DNA of 64,000 nucleotides from the NCBI GenBank assembly GCA_949752795.1, contig OX457062.1, positions 93,175,777 to 93,239,776 of the forward strand, read 5' to 3'. Position 1 is the stretch's first letter; each line of letters opens with the position of its first letter. The position numbers and the translations under genes are program-made. Positions 11,092-21,636 of this stretch are shown here, one piece after another. Origin of the DNA: Hyperoodon ampullatus. Its lineage: Eukaryota > Chordata > Mammalia > Artiodactyla > Ziphiidae. The notes below the pieces were generated by a model. It was not told where the DNA came from. It ran no database searches and saw only the letters and a list, made by a program, of their open reading frames with translations.

Positions 11092-11827
11092 AATAATCGT
11101 TTTAAAGGCCCATGAAGGAAGGTGACTGGTTTCTTTCTTCTTGAAGGATCTATTATTTGTTGTGAAAGTCAATGAGATGCTTCTAAGACAGTGTGAGTGG
11201 TTGAAGTTCACGCAGCTAAAGAGGAAGGAGAGATGGGCTGAGAGAGGAATGATGGGAGGGGCAGTGAGTGAGTGGGGCCATTCTCGCTGCCTCAGTGCTG
11301 GGCCCTGGGTCGCAGCTCAGGCCTGAGCGGAGCAGGGCAGTGGCACCAGCTGGGGAGGTGTGGCATGGGAGGCATGCAACTTTGGGGCAATGTCTCTCAG
11401 TTTCTGAGATTTGTGAGAACACATCTCTCCAGAAGTGAAAGTGGGAGGGAGGAGGGGTTGTGAACTTTCAACCTGCAAAAACCCACAGCAGGTCAAACTG
11501 ACCCAACCAAGAAGAAGCTTGAGTAGAGCCTACTAACGATGGTGTTAATAGTCTTGTCAGAGTGCTCCCAAAACGTTTTCATTTAGCTCTCAGACAGTTT
11601 TATTTAATAGTAAGAAAAAAAATGTAGAATGATTGTTTTCAAAAACATTAAAGAAAATTGAACAGGAGAAAATTTTGGAGTCACAAGTGTATTGTAATTC
11701 ATCATAAAAGAGAAAGCCTGTTACACATGATAGGTGTCTCTAGCAGCTGCATATCCAGATGATCCCTGACACAGAAAGATCTGAGGTGTAATCATTTCTT
11801 ATACTAAAAGGTGGAGATGGACCATTT
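11092..11827. other. No gene seen
   Basis: Mixed noncoding sequence. I recognise no repeat family, coding exon or RNA gene here. Confidence 0.4.
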
Positions 11828-11841
11828 AAAAATAATAATGC

Positions 11842-12073
11842 GGGCTTCCCTGGTGGCGCAGTGGTTGAGAGTCCGCCTGCGGGTGCGGGGGACGCGGGTT
11901 CGTGCCCCGGTCTGGGAGGATCCCACGTGCCGCGGAGCGGCTGGGCCCGTGAGCCATGGCCGCTGGGCCTGCGCGTCCGGAGCCTGTGCTCCGAGGTGGG
12001 AGAGGCCACGGCAGCGAGAGGCCTGCATACCGCAAAAAAAACCCAAAACAAAACAAAAAAAACACAAAAAAAT
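11842..12073 (+). mobile_element. CHR-2 SINE with a perfect target duplication
   Basis: 'gggcttccctggtggcgcag' start, GC-rich body, tail rich in A with 'caaaac' units. The 14-bp duplication 'aaaaataataatgc' lies at 11828-11841 and 12074-12087. Confidence 0.95.
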
Positions 12074-12214
12074 AAAAATAATAATGCAATTCCTGTTACC
12101 AGTTCAGGTTCCCCAGCCTGAAACGTCTTTCAATAAATTGTGACGCTCTATTGAAACTTTCAATTTGTTTTAATAACATATTTTTAACTTGTGAAATATG
12201 TAGATAGGTGCTTT

Positions 12215-13040
12215 CTGAGAGCATTTTTTTTCTTTTTATTGAAGTATAGTTGATTTACAATATTGTGCTAGCTTCAGGTGTACAGCAAAGTGATTTGGTT
12301 ACACCTATATATGTATATATCTATATTCTTTTAAAAATTCTATTCCATTTTAGTTTATTACAAGATATTAAATATAGTTCCCTGTGCTATACAGTAAATC
12401 CTTGTTGTTTATCTATTTTATATATAATATAATAGTGTGTATCTGTTAAAGTTTGCTTTCTATGTCTGTCAGTCTGTTTCTGTTTTGTAAATAAGTTCAT
12501 TTGTACTATTTTTTAGACTCCACATATAAGTGATATCATGTAATATTTGTCTTTGTCTGGCTTACTTCACTTAGTATGATCATCTTTAGGTCCATCCATG
12601 TTGCTGCAAATGGCGTTATTTCATTCTTTTTTATGGCTCAGTAATATTCCATTGTATATGTATATACCACATCTTTTTATCCATTCCTCTGCAGATAAAC
12701 ATTTAGGTTGCTTCCATGTCTTGGCTATTGTACATAGTGCCTCTGTGAACTTTGGGGGGCATGTATCTTTTCAAATTAGAGTTTTCATCTTTTCCAGATA
12801 TATGTCCAAGAATGGGATTGCTGGGTCATATGGTAGCTCTATTTTTAGCTTTTTAAGCAACCTCCATACTGTTCTCCATAGTGGCTGCACCAATTTACAT
12901 TCCCATCAACAGTCCAGGAGGGTTCCCTTTTCTCCACACCCTCTCCAACATTATTTGTAGACTTTCTGGTGATGGCCATTCTGGCCAAAGTGAGGTGGTA
13001 TCTCACTGAAGTTTTGATTTGCATTTCACTGAGGACATTT
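12215..13040 (-). mobile_element. L1 3' end, minus strand
   Basis: 'tttttattgaagtatagttg' (3' end), 'cctgtgctatacagtaaatc', 'atggctcagtaatattccat' and 'caatttacattcccatcaac' are the reversed L1 3' UTR and ORF2 end. The 5' part of the element is missing. Confidence 0.88.
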
Positions 13041-13423
13041 TTTAATGGGTTCCTGAAATACTCAGAGAGGCAGCAGGGGGAACAGGATCAGTTCTGAGAA
13101 AGTCCCTTCCCACCTCAAGCTCCTGACTCTTTTATACCTTTGGCTCCTAAAGCCACAGCCAGGATTTTCTAACCTTAGACTCTCCCACCAGTTGTTTCCT
13201 CTTCCCCATTCTCTTGGTTGTTGGCTTCTTGTCCTTTAAGTTCAGGATTAATTATCACCCCTCTACAGGCCTTTACTGACCAGTGTGGAGCCCTCGCTAT
13301 GACTCCAGCTTACAGTGGGCTGGTTGTTCCATGGCCACATTAGCTTCTTTTATTTGTTCATTTTCTTGTCAGTGGGATCACCTATGACTCTAAGGTCCAC
13401 AAGGGCAGGTGGACAGGGTCATC
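13041..13423 (+). mobile_element. Probable L2 remnant, continued at 13694-13740
   Basis: 'aaggtccacaagggcaggtg', then after a SINE 'cccaataaacattggttacg', resembles the L2 3' end in plus orientation. 13041-13200 is unassigned. Confidence 0.45.
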
Positions 13424-13439
13424 CTGGCGCTAGCATCTA

Positions 13440-13677
13440 AATATTTATTTATTTTGGCTGCACCATGTCTTAGTTGCAGCATGCGGGATCTTCCTTGTGC
13501 CATGTGCCTTGTGGCACGCGGTATCTTTAGTTGTGGCACGTGGGCTTGTTTAGTTGCGCATGCAGACCTCTTAGTTCCAGCATGCATGTGGGATCTAGTT
13601 CCCCGACCAGGGATTGAACCGAGGCCCTCCGTATTGGGAGTGTGGAGTCTTACCCACTGGACCACCAGGGAAGTCCC
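13440..13677 (-). mobile_element. CHR-type SINE in the L2 remnant
   Basis: 'tttattttggctgcaccatg', 'ccccgaccagggattgaacc' and 'ccaccagggaagtccc'. Target duplication with two mismatches: 'ctggcgctagcatcta' (13424-13439) and 'ctggcactagcgtcta' (13678-13693). Confidence 0.93.
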
Positions 13678-13740
13678 CTGGCACTAGCGTCTAGCGCAGT
13701 TACTCTCACCTAATATGAAGAAGCCCAATAAACATTGGTT

Positions 13741-14480
13741 ACGTGAGAGGAACAGTGGAGCTTTAAATGCAGTTAAACGGAACATAGCAGGGAGGGTGCA
13801 TCATCACCTGGCTGGTTGAGGAGCAAGAGTTTCTAAAGACGTAAGAGGGAGTAGATGACCTTTCAAGAGCCCTCTTGTCTGAAGATTTTATGATTCCATG
13901 CACGTCCTCTGTCTAGACACGAAGGGTGGGTGCTCCTGCCTGCTTTTCCTGCTATAACATGGGGAGAAGTATAACTGCTCCACCTACAGTCAGATCCCAG
14001 AAACTGTTCAGCCTCAGCCAGAAAAAAACAACAAAACAAAATAGGGGAGAAAAAACCCACTGGAAAGAACATAATTGCAGAGTCTATGACAAAGAAAATT
14101 CTCCCCAAATTATATTTACATTTAGTCCAGGCTTTCAAAGCAACTGTAACTTTCATATCTGTGTTTTGCACAGTTACCAACATTCATTCATATATTTAAT
14201 GTCTATTATGTAAGACCATTTCATGAGAAAAGGAAGAGATTGAAGGTTTGACCCTTCCTTTGACAAGTGAGGAACAAAGACCTGGACAGGTGAGTTAGCT
14301 GACCATGGTTATTCAGTGACCCAAGCCAAGACCAAGGTGTTTGACTACCGATAAGACAGAGGTGTGAAGATTTCTCTACTTCTGAGACTGATCCAACACT
14401 GCAGTGCTGTCATCAAACATTATACCTCAAATTCGTTCTCCTTTCACTCACAGGCCCTGGTCCTCACTCCTCTGTATTAC
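13741..14480. other. No gene seen
   Basis: Noncoding sequence in which I recognise neither exon nor repeat with confidence; an A-rich stretch lies at 14022-14060. Confidence 0.4.
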
Positions 14481-14760
14481 AGACAACCTGGATGCACCTT
14501 GTCCCTCTTCTGGCCTCCTCACTTCCTTACCTCTGCCCTTATAAACTTCTTCCCAGTTCTATAAACTTGCCAGCTCTTACCAGGCTCAGGTTACACCAAA
14601 GACCTGCCCTGAAGGCTCTTCTCCAGACACCACAAGGCTTTGCTCATTCTCTCTACATCCAGGTCTCTGCTCAAATGTCATCTCCTCAGAGAGGGCTTCC
14701 TCGACCACCTTCTCTAAAACAACACCCCATGAGTTCTTCATTCACTATTTTTATTAAAAA
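14481..14760 (+). mobile_element. L2 3' region
   Basis: 'ccaggtctctgctcaaatgt', 'catctcctcagagagggctt' and 'cctcgaccaccttctctaaa' are close to the L2 consensus phrasing, in plus orientation. Confidence 0.75.
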
Positions 14761-15028
14761 ACATCAATCAAATATCTTCTGAAACTTTATTTTGAAGTGT
14801 AATGCATATACTGAACCATGCAGGAACCACAAAGCACTCCTCTACCTTCTGGAACTCCAGTGCCTGCAACCAGACTGTCCCCAACATGGGGTCTTCCCTC
14901 CTTGACCCTACCTGACCTGCAGGACTGAATTGCTGAGAAACAGGAGGAGGAAGAGAGATAACATTTCCTATCCTCATCCTTCATCCTGACCAGGTTCTAA
15001 GGTTGGCCCCATAGACCTTTCTCTATCA
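14761..15028. other. No gene seen
   Basis: Noncoding; no feature recognised. Confidence 0.4.
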
Positions 15029-15045
15029 AGAAGCACCTAATTTCT

Positions 15046-15660
15046 TTTTTTTCTATTCCTCATTTTATTTTATTTTTTAGTTTTTATTTACTTATTTTTT
15101 AACTGAAGTATAGTTGATTTACATTGTGTTAATTTCTGCTATACAAGAAAGTGATTCAGTTATACATATATATACATTCTTTTTTATATTCTCTTCTATT
15201 ATGGTTTATCACAGGATATTGAATATATTTCCCTGTGCTATACAGTAAGACCTTGTTTATCCATTCTATATATATACTAGTTTGCATCTGTCAACCCCAA
15301 ACTCCCAATCCATCCCTCTTCTACCCCCTCTCACCACTGGCAACCACATGTCTGTTCTCCATGTCTGTGAGTCTGCCTCTGTTTCATACATAGGTTCATT
15401 TGTGTCATATTTTAGATTCCACATATAAGTGACATCACACGGTACTTGTCTTTTTCCCTCTGACTTACTTAATTTAGTATGATCATCTCTAGGTCTATCC
15501 AGGTTGCTGTGAATGGCATTATTTCGCTCCTTTATATGGCTGAGTAGTATTCCATTGTATATATGTACCACATCTTCTTTATCCATTCATCTGTCAATGA
15601 ACATTTAGGTTGTTTCCATGTCCTGGCTATTGTGAATAGCACTACTATGGGTACAGGAGA
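15046..15660 (-). mobile_element. 5'-truncated L1 with a perfect 17-bp target duplication
   Basis: It reads from a T-rich 3' end ('aactgaagtatagttgattt') to ORF2 end phrases ('ctgagtagtattccattgta', 'gtttccatgtcctggctatt'). The direct repeat 'agaagcacctaatttct' is at 15029-15045 and 15661-15677, so this is an ordinary truncated L1 insertion of about 615 bp. Confidence 0.95.
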
Positions 15661-15677
15661 AGAAGCACCTAATTTCT

Positions 15678-16039
15678 AATTGCTACTCAAGCAGCTGGAA
15701 GCTTGGCACTCCTAAGGGGGTGGAAACTTCCCAGGTCATCTCTTAATCCAGAAGTCTGATGAGCAAATGCCTTAATTTCCTATAGAATGGGACTTCAAAC
15801 AATAGAAGTTTGTAAGAACTACCCATAACAGCCCAATAAATAAATCAAGGCATTACTTTTCCCACAACTGCAGCACCGCAAAAAAATTTTACGGTTGAAG
15901 TTGCCCTACATGATATCATTAGCATAGTTGCTTTAGAGGGAATTTGAACACCCAATTTATGATATTTTGTCTTTCTCTTAACCTTCTCACCAGAGTTATC
16001 ATTCCAGCTACAAACTCTCAATGTGACATTGAATAATTT
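15678..16039. other. No gene seen
   Basis: Noncoding; no feature recognised. Confidence 0.4.
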
Positions 16040-16176
16040 ATCTTATCTCTTTGTATTTTTCATATTTCTAGGTGTGGCCTTTTATTTTCCACTTAGGTAA
16101 GTCCCTTTAACATTTCTTGTAGAGCTGGTTTGGTGGTGCTGAACTCTTTTAGCTTTTGCTTATCAGTAAAACTTTT

Positions 16177-16530
16177 TTTTTTTTTTTTTTTTTTTTAAAG
16201 TGAACACTTTTTTTTTTTTTTAAGATGTTGGGGGTAGGAATTTATTAATTAATTTATTTATTTTTGCTCTGTTGTGTCTTCGTTTCTGTGCGAGGGCTTT
16301 CTCCAGTTGTGGCAAGCGGGGGCCACTCTTCATCACGGTGCGTGGGCCTCTCACTATGGCGGCCTCTCTTGTTGCAGAGCACAGGCTCCAGACATGCAGG
16401 CTCAGCAGTTGTGGCTCACGGGCCTAGTTGCTCCGTGGCATGTGGGATCCTCCCAGACCAGGGCTTGAACCCGTGTCCCCTGCATTAGCAGGCAGATTCT
16501 CAACCACTGCGCCACCAGGGAAGCCCCCAT
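16177..16530 (-). mobile_element. CHR-type SINE inserted in L1 ORF1
   Basis: T-runs at 16171-16195 and 16209-16221, then 'gctctgttgtgtcttcg' and terminal 'ccaccagggaagccccc'. The duplication 'tatcagtaaaactttt' is at 16161-16176 and 16531-16546. Confidence 0.92.
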
Positions 16531-17559
16531 TATCAGTAAAACTTTTGATCTCTCCTTCAAATCTGATTGAAAGCCTTGCCATGTAGAGTATTCTTAGTTG
16601 TAGCTTTTTCCTTCTTATCACTTTAAATATATCATGCCACTGCCTTGTGGCCTGCAGAGTTTCTGCTGAAAAGTCAGCTGATAACCCTATGGGTGTTCCC
16701 TTGTATGTAACTCGTTGCTTTCCCCTTGCTGCTTTTAATATTCTCTCTTAGCTTTAATTTTTGCCATTTTAATTACAATGTGTCTTGGTGTGTTCCTCTT
16801 TGAGGTGATCTTGTTTGGGTCACTTTGTGCTTCCTGGACCTGGATGTTTCCTTTCCCAGGTGAGGGAAGTCTTCAATATATGTTCTCTGCCCCTTTCTCT
16901 CTTTCTTCTCCTTCTGGGACCTCACCTAATGTGAATATTCATACTCTTGATGTTGTCCTAGTCTCTTTAATTAGACTGTCCTCAAGTTTTTTTTATTCTT
17001 TTTTCTTTTTTATGTTTAGCTTCAGTGATTTTCACTATTCTGTCTTCCAGTTCACTGATCCATTCCTCTGTATCATCTAATCTACTGTTGATTCCTTCTA
17101 GTGTATTTTTAATTTCAGTTATTGTATTGTTCAGTTCTGTTTGGGTCTTCTTTATATTTTCTAACTCTTTGTTAAAAACTTCTAACTTCTCACTCTGTTC
17201 ATGCATTCATCTCCCGATTCTTTGAGAATCTTTTTCATCATTACCTTAAACTCTTTGTCAGGTAGATTGCTTATCTCTACTTCACTTAGTTCTTCTGCGG
17301 TTTTATCTTGTTCCTTTGTTTGGAACATATTCATCTGTCATCATATTTTGCCTAATTCACTGTCTTTGTTTCTATGTATTTGGTAGGTGGGTTGCATTTC
17401 CCTAGTCTTGGAGAAGTCACCTCTGTAGGAAATGTCCTATGAGGCCCAGCAGTACACTCCCCTCTGGTCACCAGAGCCATATGCCTTAGAGGTGCCTTCT
17501 GTGAGGGTTGCTTGGGTCCTGCTGTTGTGACTGGCTGACTACTGTGGCCACACTGGCAG

Positions 17560-18400
17560 GTGTTGCTGGCCCCTGGTCTGGTTAGTTTCCAGGCTTTGCC
17601 TTGTGTGGAGGGTGCTGGTCTCTGTGGGCTGTGGCCAGATCCTAACCCTAACCCTGCACAGCCAAAGGAGCCCCACTTATGTTGCTGGTCTGCTCCTGGA
17701 TGGGCCTGATTCTTAACGTGGCTGGCTGCAGTGCCATGATGGTCCTGGGTCGAGTGTCAGCCCACTGGTGGGTAGGGCCAGAGCCCCATGCTCCTGAGGC
17801 TGGTGCCCACTAGGCTGGTGCTCACCTCACTCAGTGGGTGAGGCTAGGTCCAGAGGCTAGTGCTTGCCTACTGATAGGTGGAGTTGGGTCCTGGGGACTT
17901 TGGCTGCTGGCTGGGGGACCCGGAGCTGGTGTCCACCCACTGGGGCCCAGGGGGCCACAGGGTTAGTGCTGACCCTGTGGTGGGTGGAACCAGATTCCAC
18001 TGTCTCTGGCTGCAGGGCCCTGGGGGAGTCCCAGGGTTGAAGTTGGCTGCAAGTGGGTGGGGCTAAGACCAGGGAATCCTGGGGCTAGTGCCAGCCCATT
18101 GGTGAGTAATTGGGTCCTGACAAAGCTGGCAGAGCCACGGTGGTCCCAGAGCTAGTGTTGGCCTACTGCTGGGGGGGAGATGTGGCCCAGGGGCTTCTGG
18201 GGCTGGTGTCCATGCACTGGTGGTTGAGTTTGGGTCCCAGGGCTAGTGTTGGCCTGCTGGTGGTTGGGGCCAGGTCCTGGGCCCTATGGAGCCCTGGGCT
18301 GGGTCCCAGGGCAGCTGGAGGCTCAAGGGATTCTAAGGCAGCTGGCCTGCTGGTAGGTGGGGTCGTGTCCCCACCCAGCTAGCTGCCTGGCCTGTGGCAT
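17560..18400. repeat. Imperfect GC-rich tandem units within an L1 5' UTR
   Basis: Units built on 'gctggtg.ccac', 'ggtgggt.ggg' and 'gggtcc.ggg' recur about every 60-70 bases, with strong divergence. They read as L1 promoter monomer-like repeats rather than a clean minisatellite. Confidence 0.5.
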
Positions 18401-18420
18401 TCCAGGACTGGTGCCAATCT

Positions 18421-18485
18421 GGCGAAAATTAAATGAGATAATGCATGTAAAGGGCTGTGCACAGGTATTGCACAAAGCAGTTACT
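18421..18485 (+). mobile_element. MIR tail fragment
   Basis: 'aaaattaaatgagataatgc' and 'atgtaaagggctgtgcacag' match the MIR 3' part. Confidence 0.65.
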
Positions 18486-18665
18486 CAATCTCATTGAAAA
18501 TAGAAAATACTTTGAACTGAGTAATAATGAAAACACAACATATAAAAATTTGTGGGATACAGTCACAGCAGTCTTTAGAGGGAATTTTGTGAATTTCAAT
18601 GTTTGTGTTCATAAGGCTAAAAATGAATCAATGATGTCAGTTTCTACATTAAGAAGTTAGGGGGT

Positions 18666-18780
18666 GGGACTTCCCTGGCAGTCCAGTGGTTAAGACTTCT
18701 CCTTCCAACACAGGGGGTGTGGGTTCAATCCCTGGCTGGAGAGTTGAGATCCCATATGCCTCATGGCCAAAAAAACCAAA
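18666..18780 (+). mobile_element. CHR-type SINE, 5' part
   Basis: 'acttccctggcagtccagtg', 'gggttcaatccctgg' (B box) and the end 'ggccaaaaaaaccaaaac'. Confidence 0.85.
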
Positions 18781-18840
18781 ACATAAAACAGAAGCAATAT
18801 TGTAACAGATTCAATATAGACTTTAAAAATGGTCCACATC

Positions 18841-19043
18841 GGGCTTCCCTGGTGGCGCAGTGGTTGAGAGTCCACCTGCCGATGCAGGGGACACAGGTTC
18901 GTGCCCCGGTCTGGGAGGATCCCACATGCTGCAGAGCGGCTAGGCCCGTGAGCCATGGCCTCTGAGCCTGCGTGTCCAGAGCCTGTGCTCTGCAATGGGA
19001 GAGGCCACAACAGTGAGAGGCCCACGTACCACAAAAAAAAAAA
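18841..19043 (+). mobile_element. CHR-2 SINE
   Basis: 'gggcttccctggtggcgcag' through the GC-rich body to 'ccacgtaccac' and an A tail. The duplication 'ggtccacatc' is at 18831-18840 and 19044-19053. Confidence 0.94.
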
Positions 19044-20540
19044 GGTCCACATCAAAAAATCTTAAAAGAAGCTGGGGGTAAAAAAGAGAGAAACTCAAAG
19101 AAAAGGAAATAAAAAGATAGAGGCAGAAATTAATGAAATTGAAGACAAGCAATGGAGAAAAATCAACAAAGTCAGAAGTTGATTCTTTAAAGGAGATCGA
19201 TAAGATTCTTATTTCCTCAGCAATAATGATTAAGAAAAAGAAGAAAACACAAATTGTCAATATCAGGAATTAAAAAAGAAACATCACTACCCATCCTATT
19301 GGCAATGAAAGGGTAATAGGGGACCATCGCAAACAACGTTTATGGCAATAAATTTGATAAATGAAATGAACACATTTCTTGAAAAGCAGTGTATCAAAAC
19401 AGACAAATGAAGAATGAAAAGCCTATGTCTATTAAGAATTTGAATTTATTATCAAAAATACCCACCACCAAATTCCAGTCTTGCATTGGGATAGGCAAAG
19501 ACTTCTTAGATAGGACATAAAATGTAATATTGTGAAAGACAAAAACTGAAAAATTGGTTTTAATCAAAATTAAATAATTTTCCTTATCAAAACACAATTA
19601 AGGAAATGAAAAGGGAAGCCACAGATGGGAATTAGCATCATATATATATATATATCTGACAAAAGATTTGTACCAATATATTAAGAATTCTTAAAAATCA
19701 ATAATACAAACAAAAATAACCCAATTTTTACTGGTCAAAAGACTTGAACACATACTTCACAAAAGAAATATAAGAAACCCCCAAAGCATGAGAACATCAT
19801 TAGCCCTAGAAAAATGCAAATTAAGCCACAATGAGACACTACTCCACACCCACTGGAATGGCTAAAAATAAAGACTGATAATACTAAGTGTTAGTGAGGG
19901 TGTAGAGGAAATGGAATTCTCTCCACTGGTAGTGGAAATGTAAAATGGTACAACTACTTTGGAAAACAGTTTGACAGTTTCTTACAAAATTAAACACACC
20001 TACCCTAGCACCTAGCAATTCTTATTGGTATTTAGCAGGAGAAATGGAAACACAGATCCATCCAAAGATTTGTACACATTTATAGCAGTTTTATTCATAA
20101 TCATCTCACATTAGAAATAACTCAAATATCCATCAACAGATACATAGACAAATAAATTGTGATATACTATAATGGAATACTATTCAGCAATAAAGAGGAA
20201 AAACTACAGATAAAAGCTATATCATGAATGAATCTCAAAACATGGTAAGCTAAAGAAACTAAATACAAGAGTACGTACTATCTGATTCAATTTATATGAA
20301 ATTCTAGACTAGGCAAAATAAATCTCCAGTGACAGAAAGTAGATCTGTGCTTACCTATGGCTGGGGAGAGTTTGCAAAGGAGGATACAAATTTTTTTTCT
20401 GGTGAAGAAAATTTTCTGTGTCTTGATGGGGTTGGTGGTTACATGGTGTACACATTGGTCAAAGCTCATTAAACTGTAGAGATAAAATGGGTACATTTTA
20501 TTGTATGTAAATTGTACCTCCATTAAGTTGAATAAAAGAA

Positions 20541-20920
20541 AAAAAATCCCAGTGAAGGGGCAAACAAATGTCACTTCAATAACTGTTGTTAAATATTGGA
20601 ATGTGAACTACTTTTTCATGCTCATCTTGGTAACCTCATGGCCTCGAACTTTCCTTCTTAATGGGTTAATCCCAAATCTCTTTGTTCTATTTGTCTCCCA
20701 AATTCCATCCTCCTCTCAGACATCATCTCTATTGAGATACTCTGCCTGCACTGCAAACTCCATATATCAAAAACCGAAGTCATAATTCCCTGCCAATCTA
20801 ACCCTGCCTTCTTGAAGACGGGAGGAAAAAAAAAAACATGATACAGGGCAATGAGTTGGGAATTCACAGCATTCAGAGACAGGGAGGCATGGACAGAGAG
20901 AGCAAAGACGACAACTCAAT
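20541..20920. other. No gene seen
   Basis: Noncoding; the 20640-20790 part weakly resembles L2 but is not assigned. Confidence 0.35.
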
Positions 20921-20934
20921 AAAAGTCTTTGGGG

Positions 20935-21251
20935 GGCTTCCCTGGTTGTGCAGTGGTAAAGAATCTGCCTGCCAATGCAGGGGACATGGGTTAGAGCCCT
21001 GGTCTGTGAAGATCCCACATGCCATGGAGCAACTAAGCCCATGAGCCACAACTACTGAGCCCACGTGCCACAACTACTAAAGCCCATGGGCCTAGAGCCC
21101 ATGCTCTGAAACAAGAGAAGCCACCATGATGAGAAGCCTGCGCAAAACAACGAAGAGTAGCCCCAGGTCGCCGCAACTAGAGAAAGCTCCCATGCAACAA
21201 CAAAGACACAACGCAGCCAAAAATTAAATAAATAAATAAATTTATTTTTAA
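20935..21251 (+). mobile_element. CHR-type tRNA-derived SINE (long form)
   Basis: It starts 'ggcttccctggttgtgcagtgg' shortened to its tRNA-like 5' end. It contains the B-box region and the repeated 'gagccacaactactgagcc' body, and ends in an (AAAT)n tail. It is flanked by 'aaaagtctttgggg' at 20921-20934 and 21252-21265. Confidence 0.92.
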
Positions 21252-21636
21252 AAAAGTCTTTGGGGTTTTTTTGAGTTTTTTTTTTAAACATCTTTATTGG
21301 AATATAATTGCTTTTCAATGTTAGTTTCTGCTGTATAACAAAGTGAATCAGCTATATGTATACATATATCCCGATATCCGCTTCCCCTTGAGCCTCCCTC
21401 CCACCCTCGCCATCTCACCCCTCTAGGTCGTCACAAAGCAACCAGCTGATCTCCCTGTGCTATGTGGCCGCTTCCCACTAGTTATCTATTTTATATTTGG
21501 TAGTGTATATATGTCAATGCTACTCTCTCACTTCGTCCCAGCTTACCCTTCCCACTCCCCCTGTCCTCAAGTCCATTCTCTACATCTGTGTCTTTATTCC
21601 TGTCCTGCCCCTGGGTTCATCAGGACCATTTTTTTT

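Larger units (their letters stand above)
16040..18420 (-). mobile_element. L1 5' half (5' UTR and ORF1), minus strand
   Basis: ORF1 remnants on the minus strand at 17206-16982 read KLEVFNKELENIKKTQTEL and a coiled-coil run (RLDDTEEWISELEDRIVKI). The RNA-binding end is recognisable at 16550-16700. The GC-rich 5' UTR with imperfect repeat units lies at 17440-18420. No ORF2 follows. A SINE with its own duplication sits at 16177-16530. Confidence 0.82.
18486..20540 (+). mobile_element. Old L1 ORF2 and 3' end, plus strand, split by SINEs
   Basis: ORF2 phrases run in order: 18500-18660, then 19100-19260 ('gaagacaagcaatggagaaa', 'caaagtcagaagttgattct'), and the C-terminal region near 20080-20250 ('ataatggaatactattcagc'), ending near 20525. 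It is diverged with many stops. Two SINEs (18666-18780, 18841-19043) lie inside. Confidence 0.75.

Noticed and set aside
17638..17656. Telomere-like 'cctaaccctaaccctg'
   Set aside because: There are only two and a half units within a GC-rich L1 5' UTR; too short for an interstitial telomeric repeat.
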